Position numbers and translations under genes: made by a program | Notes under the pieces: model-generated | Databases searched by the model: none | The model's input: only the letters and a program-made list of their open reading frames with translations | What the model was told of the DNA's origin: nothing | Assembly: GCA_045105615.1 (NCBI GenBank) | Contig: JBGCDS010000027.1 | Coordinates: forward strand, 15,806-79,805 | From: UBA1858 sp045105615 | Lineage (GTDB): Bacteria > Pseudomonadota > Gammaproteobacteria > UBA4575 | Direction: 5' to 3' | Length of the DNA stretch: 64,000 bases | In this document: piece after piece, positions 36,571 to 44,869 of the stretch | Numbering within the stretch: the first letter of the stretch is position 1 | Layout of the letters: each line of letters begins with the position of its first letter

Positions 36571-37443
36571 TTACAAACTTACTTGCAGCATATATTGATG
36601 CAAAAATTTACCAAACTCTTTAATACGAGCAACTTGCCTTAAATCAGGGTGCATTAAAATCCATAACCCGTCTTTAAATTTAGGCTCAACATCAAACAAC
36701 CTAACTAAATTTTGATTAAAATAATTGGTAGGTAGCACAGCCACTCCCAAATCTTGATCACATAAAGAAGATATTGTTTTCACATCACTAGCAAAACAAC
36801 TAAAGTTATCCATTGAATACTGGCGCATTAACCATTTGTAAGCTTCTATCCTTAACAGCGATTCATCAGCGCCTATTAAATCGTAATCACTTAGATCTTT
36901 CGTTTTAATAGGCGCACCATTTTTCTTCACGTATGCCTTACTAGCATATGCTGACCAAGTAAGATCCGTGACTTTACGGCCTAATAGATAATCTGGAGGA
37001 TTATTGGTTGTACGAATAGCAATGTCAGCGTCTCGCCGTGATAGATCATACAACGCACTACTGACAATAACGTTTACTGAAATACGCGGATGATCTATGC
37101 GGAATTTAGCCACGCAAGGAACCAGTAAATGCTCAGCAATAGATAGTGGCGAAGTGACACGAATCTCCCCAGACAGCTCATAGTCTTTTCCCGCTACAGC
37201 ACGCTCCAATGAATGTATTGAGTTCTCCGCTAACTGCGCATACTCAAGTACTGTATGACCTATCTGTGTTAACTCATAACCTTCAATCCGACGCTCAAAC
37301 AACCGAGCTCCAAGCTTATCTTCAATTGCATTGATTCGACGAAATACAGTTGAGTGATTCACTTTCAGACCTTTTGAAGCACCCATAAGCGTGCCTGATT
37401 TAGCCACTGCCAAAAAATATGGTAGATCATTCCAGTCAATCAT
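36571..37443 (-). CDS. LysR-family transcriptional regulator
   Basis: 290 aa from the ATG at 37443, which gives the usual short N-terminus MIDWNDLPYFLAVAKSGTL; the open frame extends 25 codons upstream into the intergenic region. Helix-turn-helix at about 18-50 (GASKGLKVNHSTVFRRINAIEDKLGARLFERR, described by resemblance) and a periplasmic-binding-like effector domain to the end. It is divergent from the SDR gene, the classic LysR target arrangement. Confidence 0.92.
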   Translation of the reverse strand: MIDWNDLPYFLAVAKSGTLMGASKGLKVNHSTVFRRINAIEDKLGARLFERRIEGYELTQIGHTVLEYAQLAENSIHSLERAVAGKDYELSGEIRVTSPLSIAEHLLVPCVAKFRIDHPRISVNVIVSSALYDLSRRDADIAIRTTNNPPDYLLGRKVTDLTWSAYASKAYVKKNGAPIKTKDLSDYDLIGADESLLRIEAYKWLMRQYSMDNFSCFASDVKTISSLCDQDLGVAVLPTNYFNQNLVRLFDVEPKFKDGLWILMHPDLRQVARIKEFGKFLHQYMLQVSL

Positions 37444-37487
37444 GTCTTTGCACTTTTGCAAATATATATTGCACATATTGTCGATTA

Positions 37488-37505
37488 ACTTGCCTATATG
37501 CAAGT
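37488..37505. promoter_or_regulatory. Candidate LysR operator between lysR-type gene and SDR gene
   Basis: Inverted repeat ACTTGC-N6-GCAAGT (37488-37505) in the 124-nt divergent intergenic region. Further TTGCA repeats occur nearby at 37449-37472. LysR proteins usually bind such dyads with T-N11-A cores; assignment is by position and symmetry only. Confidence 0.45.
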
Positions 37506-37567
37506 GATAATATTTCACTCAATCACAAACAAAACTAATTTTTAACCTTCTTTTCGAGGAAACAGAT

Positions 37568-38317
37568 ATGACAAATAACATAGACATCAGCAACAAAGTT
37601 GCCCTTATAACTGGAGCGAATCGTGGCATTGGAAAAGTAATTGCAGAGTCATTCCTCGATAACGGCGCTAAAAAAGTTTACGCTGCTGTGAGAGATACTG
37701 ATTCAGCAAACGAGTTAATTGAAAAATATGGTGACCGCGTATCAACTATCAAAATTGACCTTGCTAATCCTCAATCGATTACTGATGCAGCCAAAATTGC
37801 TACTGATGCTGAAATAATCGTTAATAATGCAGGCGTGCTCACTTCGACAACACCACTAGATAGTAGTGCTGTAGAAAATCTCAGCTTTGAAATGGACATA
37901 AACGTTGGCGGACTAATAAGAATGGCTCAAGCTTTTTCACCAGTATTAAAACAAAATGGTGGTGGCGCATTAATTCAACTTAATTCAATTGCATCGATAA
38001 AAAACTTCGTGCCATTTACTACCTATTCTGCATCTAAAGCAGCAGCCTATTCAGTCACTCAATCATTAAAAGACCTATTGGGCGAACAGGGCACTTTTGT
38101 CATGAGCGTTCACCCTGGGCCTATTGCGACCGATATGGGCGACGCTGCTGGATTAACTGATATTGCAGAACCAGCATCATTAGTGTCTGATGCCATTATA
38201 GAAGGCTTAAAACAAGGCGCTTTCCATGTATTCCCGGACACAATGGCTAAACAAGTAGAAAGTGCATACCACTACTACGCAGAAAATGTGGTGGAAGCGA
38301 ATTTAATGGAAGGATAA
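37568..38317 (+). CDS. Short-chain dehydrogenase/reductase
   Basis: 249 aa, classical SDR. LITGANRGIGKVIAE near residue 15, VNNAGVL near 80 and the active-site Ser/Tyr/Lys in LNSIASIKNFVPFTTYSASKAAA; PG motif in VHPGPIATDMG. ATG has GAGGAAAC in front. Divergent from the LysR-type regulator, which probably controls it. Substrate unknown. Confidence 0.88.
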   Translation: MTNNIDISNKVALITGANRGIGKVIAESFLDNGAKKVYAAVRDTDSANELIEKYGDRVSTIKIDLANPQSITDAAKIATDAEIIVNNAGVLTSTTPLDSSAVENLSFEMDINVGGLIRMAQAFSPVLKQNGGGALIQLNSIASIKNFVPFTTYSASKAAAYSVTQSLKDLLGEQGTFVMSVHPGPIATDMGDAAGLTDIAEPASLVSDAIIEGLKQGAFHVFPDTMAKQVESAYHYYAENVVEANLMEG

Positions 38318-38389
38318 ACAGCCCTATACACTAAAGAGTAGTTATTTTTGTACAAACTTAATAACTGCTCTAAGTGTTTCCACAAAAAA

Positions 38390-38770
38390 CTAAAACAACT
38401 CAGCTGCAAGGAAGGCAAAGAAAAATCCAACTAGGTAAACAAGAATTGAAAAAATCAATACCATCCAATTGAACCTCCTCAGTCTTGCACATGCTTTAGC
38501 CTGCTTCACCTCTGCTGGGCATGCTTGATTTCTCGCTCGCCACTGAACAACGGCTGACATCAACAAAAGCAATCCTGCCGCTAAGAATACAATTTCTTTA
38601 TATTCCGAGATTGTAATCAACCAAGGCGCAGCTGACACCAGACCAGCAAGCGCTGCTCCCATTCCCACAGTGACAAACAAGGCAGGAAGCGCACAGCAAA
38701 CTAATGTGCTCACGCTGCCAAACAAACTTAACGTAGGTAGTAGCACTTGTTTATACGCGTTATCCACCAC
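38390..38770 (-). CDS. MerT-like heavy-metal transport membrane protein
   Basis: 126 aa with three to four membrane helices. The first helix carries a vicinal cysteine pair, STLVCCALPALFVTVG (Cys25-Cys26), as in MerT mercuric transporters; a second cysteine cluster NQACPAEVKQAKACARL lies in the cytoplasmic loop. The GMGAALAGLVSAAPWLI segment is typical. It overlaps the end of the upstream metal-binding-protein gene by 11 nt. Metal specificity cannot be decided; no merR, merA or merC is nearby. Confidence 0.75.
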   Translation of the reverse strand: MVDNAYKQVLLPTLSLFGSVSTLVCCALPALFVTVGMGAALAGLVSAAPWLITISEYKEIVFLAAGLLLLMSAVVQWRARNQACPAEVKQAKACARLRRFNWMVLIFSILVYLVGFFFAFLAAELF

Positions 38771-39062
38771 GGCGAATCTCCTCTATATTATACCCAGCAT
38801 CAACAATATTTTTATGAATAACAGCATCATTTAATTGCTGTCCTTTCTTCAAGTGAATAGTGACAATTTTCTCATCGAGATTCACATCGATACCATCCAC
38901 CGCAACTTCTTTACCAAACACTTTCTCCAATGCTTGAGCACAAAAATCACACACAAGCCCATAGATACTAACTTCTATCGTACCTTCTGAATGTTGAGAA
39001 AAAGCATTATTTGAAAACAAGCCGACAAACAAAGCTAACATCATTATTAATTTTTTCATCAT
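38760..39062 (-). CDS. MerP-like periplasmic heavy-metal-associated domain protein
   Basis: 100 aa with a signal peptide (LIMMLALFVGLFSNNAFSQ). The mature part is a single HMA domain (beta-alpha-beta-beta-alpha-beta) with CDFC at 38-41 in IYGLVCDFCAQALEKVFGKE. The normal HMA motif is MxCxxC; the residue before the first Cys pair is Val rather than Met-x. It likely hands a soft metal ion to the MerT-like partner encoded immediately downstream. Confidence 0.8.
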   Translation of the reverse strand: MMKKLIMMLALFVGLFSNNAFSQHSEGTIEVSIYGLVCDFCAQALEKVFGKEVAVDGIDVNLDEKIVTIHLKKGQQLNDAVIHKNIVDAGYNIEEIRRGG

Positions 39063-39075
39063 TATTCCTTATTAA

Positions 39076-39714
39076 TTAAAAGCGAACCGCCCAATTGAGC
39101 AGAACATCTCTATTACTACTAATTCCCGCCTCAAATCTGTGAACATCCTTTAAAAGACGTACCAATGGCGTTAGCGTAATATTATTTTCACTCTCAGGTA
39201 TATGCTCCACCTCAACCATTAACCAAGCATGCAAAGCACCATAGTCTGCAATGTAAGGCGCCATACCGACTCGCACCCTTTGCATAAAAAAATCATCCAG
39301 GCTTCCTGCCTCCAAGTAACGATTTTCATAGGATATAAAATACTCTCGCGATTCCCAATCACCAGAAATACCGGAAAATATAGCTATTTTAGAATCATTC
39401 TCTAAACGACTAGAGTTACGATCGGCATATCCAATGCCAGACTTAAGATAAAGATTCATTTGCGAATCTTTTTTATTCCACCGCTTAACGAGATTATTAA
39501 GCTGAAAACCCGTCAACAAATACTCTCCGGCACGACGATATTCTGATCTGATCCCAAGCGAGTATTTTGCCGAGGGCGAATAATGCAACAACACTGAATG
39601 CTCATCACCATTGTTACTTATATCAGCGGTAACACCACCAGGATATGAAACAGGGCGAGCCAATGAACACTGTGCAGAAAGACTAAGCACAATAAGTACT
39701 AATAACATTCTCAT
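39076..39714 (-). CDS. Putative outer-membrane beta-barrel protein of the metal cluster
   Basis: 212 aa with a signal peptide (LVLIVLSLSAQCSLARP). The mature sequence alternates polar and aromatic residues (HSVLLHYSPSAKYSLGIRSEYRR; QMNLYLKSGIGYADRNSS) and ends in WAVRF, a C-terminal aromatic typical of outer-membrane barrels. It is 13 nt upstream of the MerP-like gene in the same direction, so it belongs to that operon. Family not recognised. Confidence 0.65.
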   Translation of the reverse strand: MRMLLVLIVLSLSAQCSLARPVSYPGGVTADISNNGDEHSVLLHYSPSAKYSLGIRSEYRRAGEYLLTGFQLNNLVKRWNKKDSQMNLYLKSGIGYADRNSSRLENDSKIAIFSGISGDWESREYFISYENRYLEAGSLDDFFMQRVRVGMAPYIADYGALHAWLMVEVEHIPESENNITLTPLVRLLKDVHRFEAGISSNRDVLLNWAVRF

Positions 39715-39791
39715 TATTTTTCTCCTGAAAAATATTTTTATTCATCGCCTTATTTAACGGCGATGCAAACTGAGCTAATTACGCTCAAATA

Positions 39792-40139
39792 TCAGGAGAT
39801 ATAGATAGGAGGACGATATAGAGAAGAGAAATATTTTGAATTAGCATATTCATCAATGACGATAAAACGCTGTTGATGCATATTAAGCACATTTAAATTA
39901 CCTAATTCAAAGAATGGTGTTTGACCGGTTGAATATATGAAACAAAAACATGCATCTTTACAATGCTCATCATTCTCATTCTGCTGCTCGTCATGACATG
40001 GCATATCTGACTCAGCAAGCACTTCAGATTGAAGATCATTGATTTCTATCTGTTGCATGCACAGCATCAGCTCTGCCGACGCGATGAGCGTATTAGCAAT
40101 AAATACCAAGCTAACAATATATAAAACAATGTTTTTCAT
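39792..40139 (-). CDS. Small exported Cys/His-containing protein of the metal cluster
   Basis: 115 aa with a signal peptide (IVLYIVSLVFIANTLIASAE). The middle has CMQQIE, DMPCHDEQQNENDEHCKDACFC, a dense group of Cys, His and acidic residues that could bind metal. It is first in the minus-strand run that continues with the barrel protein, the MerP-like and the MerT-like proteins, so a metal-sensing or metal-binding role is inferred. No family recognised. Confidence 0.6.
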   Translation of the reverse strand: MKNIVLYIVSLVFIANTLIASAELMLCMQQIEINDLQSEVLAESDMPCHDEQQNENDEHCKDACFCFIYSTGQTPFFELGNLNVLNMHQQRFIVIDEYANSKYFSSLYRPPIYIS

Positions 40140-40232
40140 TTCGATGATTTTAAGCTACTTCCAAATAAAGTACTGCTGCAGCACAACCTTAACGGCTATA
40201 AACATATGATCAACACAACCATCATAAGTTCA

Positions 40233-40499
40233 TTAAACAGACTGACGCGCTTTTATTGCCAGTGCTACCAATGCCTCCCGAACCTGCTTAGGGGTTTCAC
40301 ACTTCCTGGCAAAATCAATTCTAAGTCTTTCGCCGTTAGCTAACATCTCAAATCCCACACTATCAATCCTAAGCATTTTTGGATCCTCATTAAGTGTAGT
40401 CACTCCATTCAACTGACAATAGTCACGCATGGCATCAACATGGTCTTCATTAATATGAGCAATCATATGTTGCTCAGTTTCTTCATCGAATTTAGTCAT
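40233..40499 (-). CDS. DUF2470 family protein
   Basis: 88 aa from the internal ATG at 40499 (MTKFDEETEQHMIAHINEDH); the open frame runs 23 codons further but the DUF2470 similarity begins here. IAHINEDHVDAMRDYCQ, then IDSVGFEMLANGERLRIDFARKC match the C-terminal domain of HugZ-type haem-utilisation proteins, here as a stand-alone domain. A haem or pyridoxamine-oxidase-like partner is not encoded nearby. No strong ribosome binding site is visible, so the start remains uncertain. Confidence 0.75.
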   Translation of the reverse strand: MTKFDEETEQHMIAHINEDHVDAMRDYCQLNGVTTLNEDPKMLRIDSVGFEMLANGERLRIDFARKCETPKQVREALVALAIKARQSV

Positions 40500-40633
40500 A
40501 AAACCCATACTTAATTGTGTCGAAAAATATCGCTTCACCATACCTAGTATTTTATAAATTATCAGCAATATCAGTTGCGAATATTGTTTATTTAAGTTAC
40601 TAAACTAACTGGAATCATTTGTGGAGCAGTTAA

Positions 40634-40948
40634 ATGATATTAACCAATATCGAAGAGGTCCCTGGCAAGAGAATTCTTGAGCATTATGGCTTAGTACAAG
40701 GCAATACCATACGCGCCAAACATGTAGGCAAGGATATCTTAGCTAGCATTAAAAATATCTTTGGGGGTGAATTAGCCGCGTACACTGAACTCCTTTCAGA
40801 GTCACGCAAAGAAGCAACCGATCGCATGATCCAACAGGCTGAAGCAATGGGAGCCAATGCGATAATCAATATACGTTATAGCACTTCTTCAGTAGCACAG
40901 GGCGCTGCCGAACTTTACGCTTACGGCACAGCGGTACGAGTCGAATAA
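40634..40948 (+). CDS. YbjQ family (UPF0145) protein
   Basis: 104 aa. ILTNIEEVPGKRILEHYGLVQGNTIRAKHVGKD and the long ELLSESRKEATDRMIQQAEAMGANAIINIRY segment are the UPF0145/YbjQ signature; the fold forms pentamers and is sometimes listed as heavy-metal-binding. First of a three-gene coupled operon: its stop overlaps the next start by 1 nt. Confidence 0.88.
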   Translation: MILTNIEEVPGKRILEHYGLVQGNTIRAKHVGKDILASIKNIFGGELAAYTELLSESRKEATDRMIQQAEAMGANAIINIRYSTSSVAQGAAELYAYGTAVRVE

Positions 40949-41430
40949 TGCTAGACATTATTATTCTCATTTCCCTATTGGGACTTGGCTATTACTTTGG
41001 CCAGCGCGCTGAAAAAAAACATTATAAATCGATCATTGAGCGTGAAAACCAGCTGATTAATTTACCACTAATTACTTTAAAAACACCTCCACCGATAAAA
41101 CAGTATGAAGTTAATGCTGCACTAGTCACTGGCAGTGTTGTAATTTCTATCGACTTTTTTAAAAAGTTTATAGCCTCATTGAAAATGCTATTTGGAGGCC
41201 GGCTAACAACATATGAATCCTTATTAGACCGTGCACGTAGAGAAGCTTTATTACGCTTAAGAGAACAGGCCAAAATACGCAAAGCATTTGTTGTTCTAAA
41301 CACACGCATTGAAACCGCTTCTATTAGCAAAAGCAGCGGACGTCGAGAAGGTAGCGTAGGTTCAATCGAAGTAGTCGCTTATGGCACTGCTATAAGCATG
41401 ACGAATCGGCGCCGAAACATCGCCTCATGA
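40948..41430 (+). CDS. Membrane-anchored YbjQ-like protein
   Basis: 160 aa. One N-terminal membrane helix (MLDIIILISLLGLGYYFGQ), then a YbjQ-type domain: VTGSVVISIDFFKKFIASLKMLFGGRLTTYESLLDRARREALLRLREQAK (resemblance to the previous gene's GGELAAYTELLSESRKEA region is clear), ending in VAYGTAISM. It appears to be a membrane-tethered paralogue of the upstream protein. The next gene overlaps it by 4 nt. Confidence 0.8.
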   Translation: MLDIIILISLLGLGYYFGQRAEKKHYKSIIERENQLINLPLITLKTPPPIKQYEVNAALVTGSVVISIDFFKKFIASLKMLFGGRLTTYESLLDRARREALLRLREQAKIRKAFVVLNTRIETASISKSSGRREGSVGSIEVVAYGTAISMTNRRRNIAS

Positions 41431-42272
41431 AATACGTCCCGTCTCAGCCACCAGAAGGAATAAACGTTTCCAAGGAACACCCGTTAAAGTCATTCTTTAT
41501 TCTCTCAACCGGCACGGTCGCTTCTATATTTATTATCTTATTCGTTATTAGTTTATTTGCAGATTTTATTGTTAGCTTCATCCCTGTTGAATACGAGCGT
41601 GCGTTATTTGAAAACAGAAATATTGGCGACTTAATCACAGACAGTAAAACCGAAACGTCAGATGAAATTCAGCAGTATCTACAAACACTAGTCGATTCAC
41701 TTCATGAACAGGGTGGAGATAAATATAACGATCATCAGTTCAAAGTCAGCCTAAGCCCAATGCCTCAACCCAATGCTTTTGCAGCACCGGGCGGCCACAT
41801 TGTTGTCACCTATGGATTACTCAGAAGTGTTAATTCAGAAAATGGTTTAGCCATGGTACTTGCCCATGAAATTGGCCACCATTATGAAAGACACCCACTT
41901 AGAGGACTAGGAAGAGGTTTAGTCATGGCTTTCTTCTTATCGGCAATATCAGGATTTGAGATTGGAGGTTATGCAGATAAGTTTGTAGAAAGAACCGCCT
42001 TCATTGGACAGCTCGCCTATAGCCGAAAACAAGAAACTGACTCAGACAATATTGCGATAGATTTGTTACAAAAAAAGTATGGCCATGCTTATGGTGCCAG
42101 TGAATTTTTCAGATACATAAAAAATTCCAGCGAAAACAATAGCGAACCACCGATATTCTTAAGCACGCACCCTTCCACACAAGAACGCTTAAGCTATTTA
42201 AAGAAAATGGAACGAAAAAATTATGGCGACAAAAAAAATATCCCTAAAAACATTCTAGAAAAATTGCCATAG
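41427..42272 (+). CDS. M48-family membrane-associated metallopeptidase
   Basis: 281 aa. One membrane helix (about 27-52) then a peptidase domain. The zinc motif is VLAHEIGHHYERHP with His147, Glu148, His151; the third ligand is probably the Glu in SRKQETDSDNIAIDLL. The end has FLSTHPSTQERLSYL, the conserved M48 C-terminal motif. It is the third gene of the YbjQ-YbjQ-M48 unit, suggesting that the YbjQ proteins present or regulate substrates. Resembles BepA/LoiP-type envelope proteases but without the TPR domain. Confidence 0.87.
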   Translation: MKYVPSQPPEGINVSKEHPLKSFFILSTGTVASIFIILFVISLFADFIVSFIPVEYERALFENRNIGDLITDSKTETSDEIQQYLQTLVDSLHEQGGDKYNDHQFKVSLSPMPQPNAFAAPGGHIVVTYGLLRSVNSENGLAMVLAHEIGHHYERHPLRGLGRGLVMAFFLSAISGFEIGGYADKFVERTAFIGQLAYSRKQETDSDNIAIDLLQKKYGHAYGASEFFRYIKNSSENNSEPPIFLSTHPSTQERLSYLKKMERKNYGDKKNIPKNILEKLP

Positions 42273-42300
42273 GCACAAACACCAAACAGGAAGAGAATGA

Positions 42301-42480
42301 CTAGTGAATAGTTTCCATAGTTGCTTCATCTACACTCATCAATTTCCATTCGCTAGTTAAACCCATATCTTCATTAGCAGCACCATAATAAAGCGCACCG
42401 CTTTCAGTCACCGCTAAATAATACGCATTGTTTGCGTCATCTTTTTCAAGCAACAAGTAACCATCATTCATTACTAACAT
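42301..42480 (-). CDS. Small uncharacterised protein (59 aa)
   Basis: 59 aa starting MLVMNDGYLLLEKDDANNAYYLAVTES; a second ATG three codons in is an alternative start. Acidic, with aromatic residues (YYGAANEDMG, TSEWKLMSVDEATMET) and no signal. It lies between the M48 peptidase gene (convergent) and the SRPBCC gene. Coding is supported by a clean, charged, non-repetitive composition in otherwise empty space, but no homologue is recognised. Confidence 0.5.
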   Translation of the reverse strand: MLVMNDGYLLLEKDDANNAYYLAVTESGALYYGAANEDMGLTSEWKLMSVDEATMETIH

Positions 42481-42577
42481 CCATAGATATCATTCTCGAT
42501 AATAATATAGATGGGGGCAATTCGGTCGATTTCAACCGCTAATAAAAAACATTTTAAGCTCAGCCAAAAAGCAAAAT

Positions 42578-43093
42578 CTATTCAATTTTTTCGGCTTTTT
42601 TCTTCAATGCCTGATTCATAGCATTCAACATAGTGGGAACATTTCTATCAAAGGTACCCCGCAGCATCGGCACCGCCATACCCTTAAATGTCTCCCTATG
42701 CACAAGGCGTGTTCCCATAGGGGCGGCTTGGAGCTCAATTATTTTATCGTTAGTCATTATAAAACTTGTCATCATCTCAGCACGCCAATGAAAATAGCTA
42801 GGCTTTTCCAACCCAGTTATTATCGGATTATATACAGGCCCTTTTTGATACTCTTTTGCTCCAGCCATGGTAATTGCTAAAGTCTCTCCCAAAGAAACAT
42901 TGCCCGACGAATCATTAATTATAGGATTCCATTGATGCCAATTATTTATATCAGCTAGCACAACCCATACTTCCCCAGGAGCAGCCACGATATCAATCTC
43001 GGTGCGAACCTCATGCAACTCCTTACCATTTACCCATAAATACGTACAGGCACCAAACAAAAGCACCAATAAAAACAGTATAAAGATTCTCAT
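42578..43093 (-). CDS. SRPBCC-family protein with N-terminal membrane/signal segment
   Basis: 171 aa. N-terminal hydrophobic segment (IFILFLLVLLFGACTYLWVNG), then an SRPBCC (START-like) domain: EVRTEIDIVAAPGEVWVVLADINNWHQWNPIINDSSG, with the WxWNP-type motif typical of polyketide cyclase-like/SRPBCC proteins, and the C-terminal RLVHRETFKGMAVPML. The pocket binds hydrophobic ligands; function unknown. The FGAC sequence in the leader could be a lipobox. Confidence 0.78.
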   Translation of the reverse strand: MRIFILFLLVLLFGACTYLWVNGKELHEVRTEIDIVAAPGEVWVVLADINNWHQWNPIINDSSGNVSLGETLAITMAGAKEYQKGPVYNPIITGLEKPSYFHWRAEMMTSFIMTNDKIIELQAAPMGTRLVHRETFKGMAVPMLRGTFDRNVPTMLNAMNQALKKKAEKIE

Positions 43094-43112
43094 AATATGC
43101 TTTCTTGTTTTT

Positions 43113-43412
43113 TTAATTAACCAACGGTTTAAAGCTTTTCTTTAATATATTACCCTCAGGCTTTACATCATCTTCTATCACTTGATGCTGGACCTCATCA
43201 TCTTTAATTGACAATGATTCAACCACATCTTTATCTTGGCAATTTATATCATTGAATTGCTTTTCTGTTTTTTCACCCTGGCATGGCTTATACCCTGGCA
43301 ACAAGTCAACTTCGGTCTGCGTATCTAGGTCCAAGCGACCATTTTCAGCAACTCCTATATTTGTTGAACAATATGCCATCACTACAAGAAAGATCAAATG
43401 CTTACTATTCAT
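43113..43412 (-). CDS. Small exported acidic protein of unknown function
   Basis: 99 aa with a signal peptide (LIFLVVMAYCSTNIGVAEN). The mature part is acidic and hydrophilic with two Cys (KPCQGEK, INCQDKD) that might form a disulfide. No domain seen. Flanked on the same strand by the MscS gene upstream (15 nt) and the SRPBCC gene downstream (19 nt), so probably co-transcribed. Confidence 0.6.
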   Translation of the reverse strand: MNSKHLIFLVVMAYCSTNIGVAENGRLDLDTQTEVDLLPGYKPCQGEKTEKQFNDINCQDKDVVESLSIKDDEVQHQVIEDDVKPEGNILKKSFKPLVN

Positions 43413-43427
43413 GTTTTTTATTCCTAT

Positions 43428-44771
43428 TTATTTAATCGTAGGCTTGAGCAATGACATTAATTCTCCAGAGATAGACCTCAAGTGCAGATCTCTTTGAGGA
43501 TAAGGAATTTCAATTTTATGCTCATGAAATTTATTCCATAACACCAACAACACTTGGCTTTTTACATTCGAGCAACCATTCATTGGATCTCGAACCCATA
43601 TTCTAATTTCAAGGTCGACAGAATTATCGCCAAAGCCTTTTAACAAACATGCAGGCTTTGGCATGTTCAAAACGCGATCAACTTCGCCAGCAGCGTCAAG
43701 ACAAAGTTCAATTGCTTTATTCACATCAGTCTTATAGTGAACACCCACAGGAATTCTTAAGCGTACATTTTCATGACTGTATGACCAATTTTCCACGCGA
43801 TTAATAATCATCTCTTCGTTTGGCACAAGATGTTCAATACCATCACGCGTAATCACTGATACATAGCGCGCACTCAGTGTATCTACACGACCGTAACTAC
43901 CTTCCACATTAATTGTATCCCCAGGTTTGATTGATTTATCCAGCAACAATATAAAACCAGAAATTAAATTAGAGAAAATCTTCTGCAGACCAAAACCTAT
44001 TCCTACACCAATTGCACCACCAAGCACAGCAAACGCAGTTAGATCTATTCCTACGGTACTTAACCCGAAAATAAATGCGGCAGCGACTAATGCAAATTTA
44101 AATGTTTTAGAAAGAAGCGCTCGTGCGGAGGGAGTTATATTGCTACTACCCCTAAGAATATTATCTACTAACTTAATTAACGCAAAGGCTATCCACAAAA
44201 ATATAGCGATTGATAATAACGATGAAACTATTGCATATAGAGAAATACTCGCCTGCCCTGCATTAATTTTTGTTTTATCTAGAAATTCAACAACAGGAGA
44301 CAGATAACCAAGAATATTTAATGCGGCAATCACCCAAATCACCGCGGCGACTGCACGGCTAATCAATGGATTATCGATAAAAGACGAACCAAGCCTAATA
44401 ACAAACCATGCTACGGTTAAACTCATTGCAGTGGATAGCAATGGCCACGGATGTTTTAGCACAATGTAAATCACCGTAAACAACCCAACCCAAGCAAACA
44501 TCAACAATGGGAAAATCAATCTTCGCAGTGTTGCGAATAAGTATCTTCGCGTGCGAGATGTATAACTAACTTCCCATCCTGAAATATACGCACGCAGATT
44601 TTTAGACACATAAAGCGCAGCAAAAAACCCAATCACTATAATCCCTAACTCTATAAGCGATTGGTAATTCAATATTTCTTTATCGAGCAAACCCACGACT
44701 CGATCAGTCGCTTTCTCTATCGCTTCACCTGTTAAAAGGTCATCGATTTTAGGTGGGGCTGTCTCTGGCAT
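43428..44771 (-). CDS. MscS-family mechanosensitive ion channel
   Basis: 447 aa. Roughly six membrane helices before the pore-lining TM3 region LTAFAVLGGAIGVGIGFGLQKIFSNLISGFILLLDKSIKPGDTI, whose Gly/Ala-rich packing and GxGxGxQ are the MscS hallmark. The cytoplasmic beta and alpha/beta domains follow (YGRVDTLSARYVSVITRDGIEHLVPNEEMI). Longer than E. coli MscS (286 aa), so of the YbdG/YnaI-like type with extra helices. Protects against hypo-osmotic shock in the inner membrane. Confidence 0.93.
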   Translation of the reverse strand: MPETAPPKIDDLLTGEAIEKATDRVVGLLDKEILNYQSLIELGIIVIGFFAALYVSKNLRAYISGWEVSYTSRTRRYLFATLRRLIFPLLMFAWVGLFTVIYIVLKHPWPLLSTAMSLTVAWFVIRLGSSFIDNPLISRAVAAVIWVIAALNILGYLSPVVEFLDKTKINAGQASISLYAIVSSLLSIAIFLWIAFALIKLVDNILRGSSNITPSARALLSKTFKFALVAAAFIFGLSTVGIDLTAFAVLGGAIGVGIGFGLQKIFSNLISGFILLLDKSIKPGDTINVEGSYGRVDTLSARYVSVITRDGIEHLVPNEEMIINRVENWSYSHENVRLRIPVGVHYKTDVNKAIELCLDAAGEVDRVLNMPKPACLLKGFGDNSVDLEIRIWVRDPMNGCSNVKSQVLLVLWNKFHEHKIEIPYPQRDLHLRSISGELMSLLKPTIK

Positions 44772-44869
44772 ATTTACACTTAAAATTATTTGAATGATGT
44801 GCCACTTATATCATGAATGCTCGGGCAATCAACAAGCAGCCAAGCAATCAATTATTTAATGAATCACTA

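Noticed and set aside
38390..40139. Complete mercury-resistance operon
   Set aside because: No merR, merA or merC; only MerT- and MerP-like proteins are seen, so mercury specificity is not supported.
43927..44307. 126-aa open frame on the plus strand opposite mscS
   Set aside because: Antisense to the well-conserved MscS pore region; composition reflects the opposite strand.
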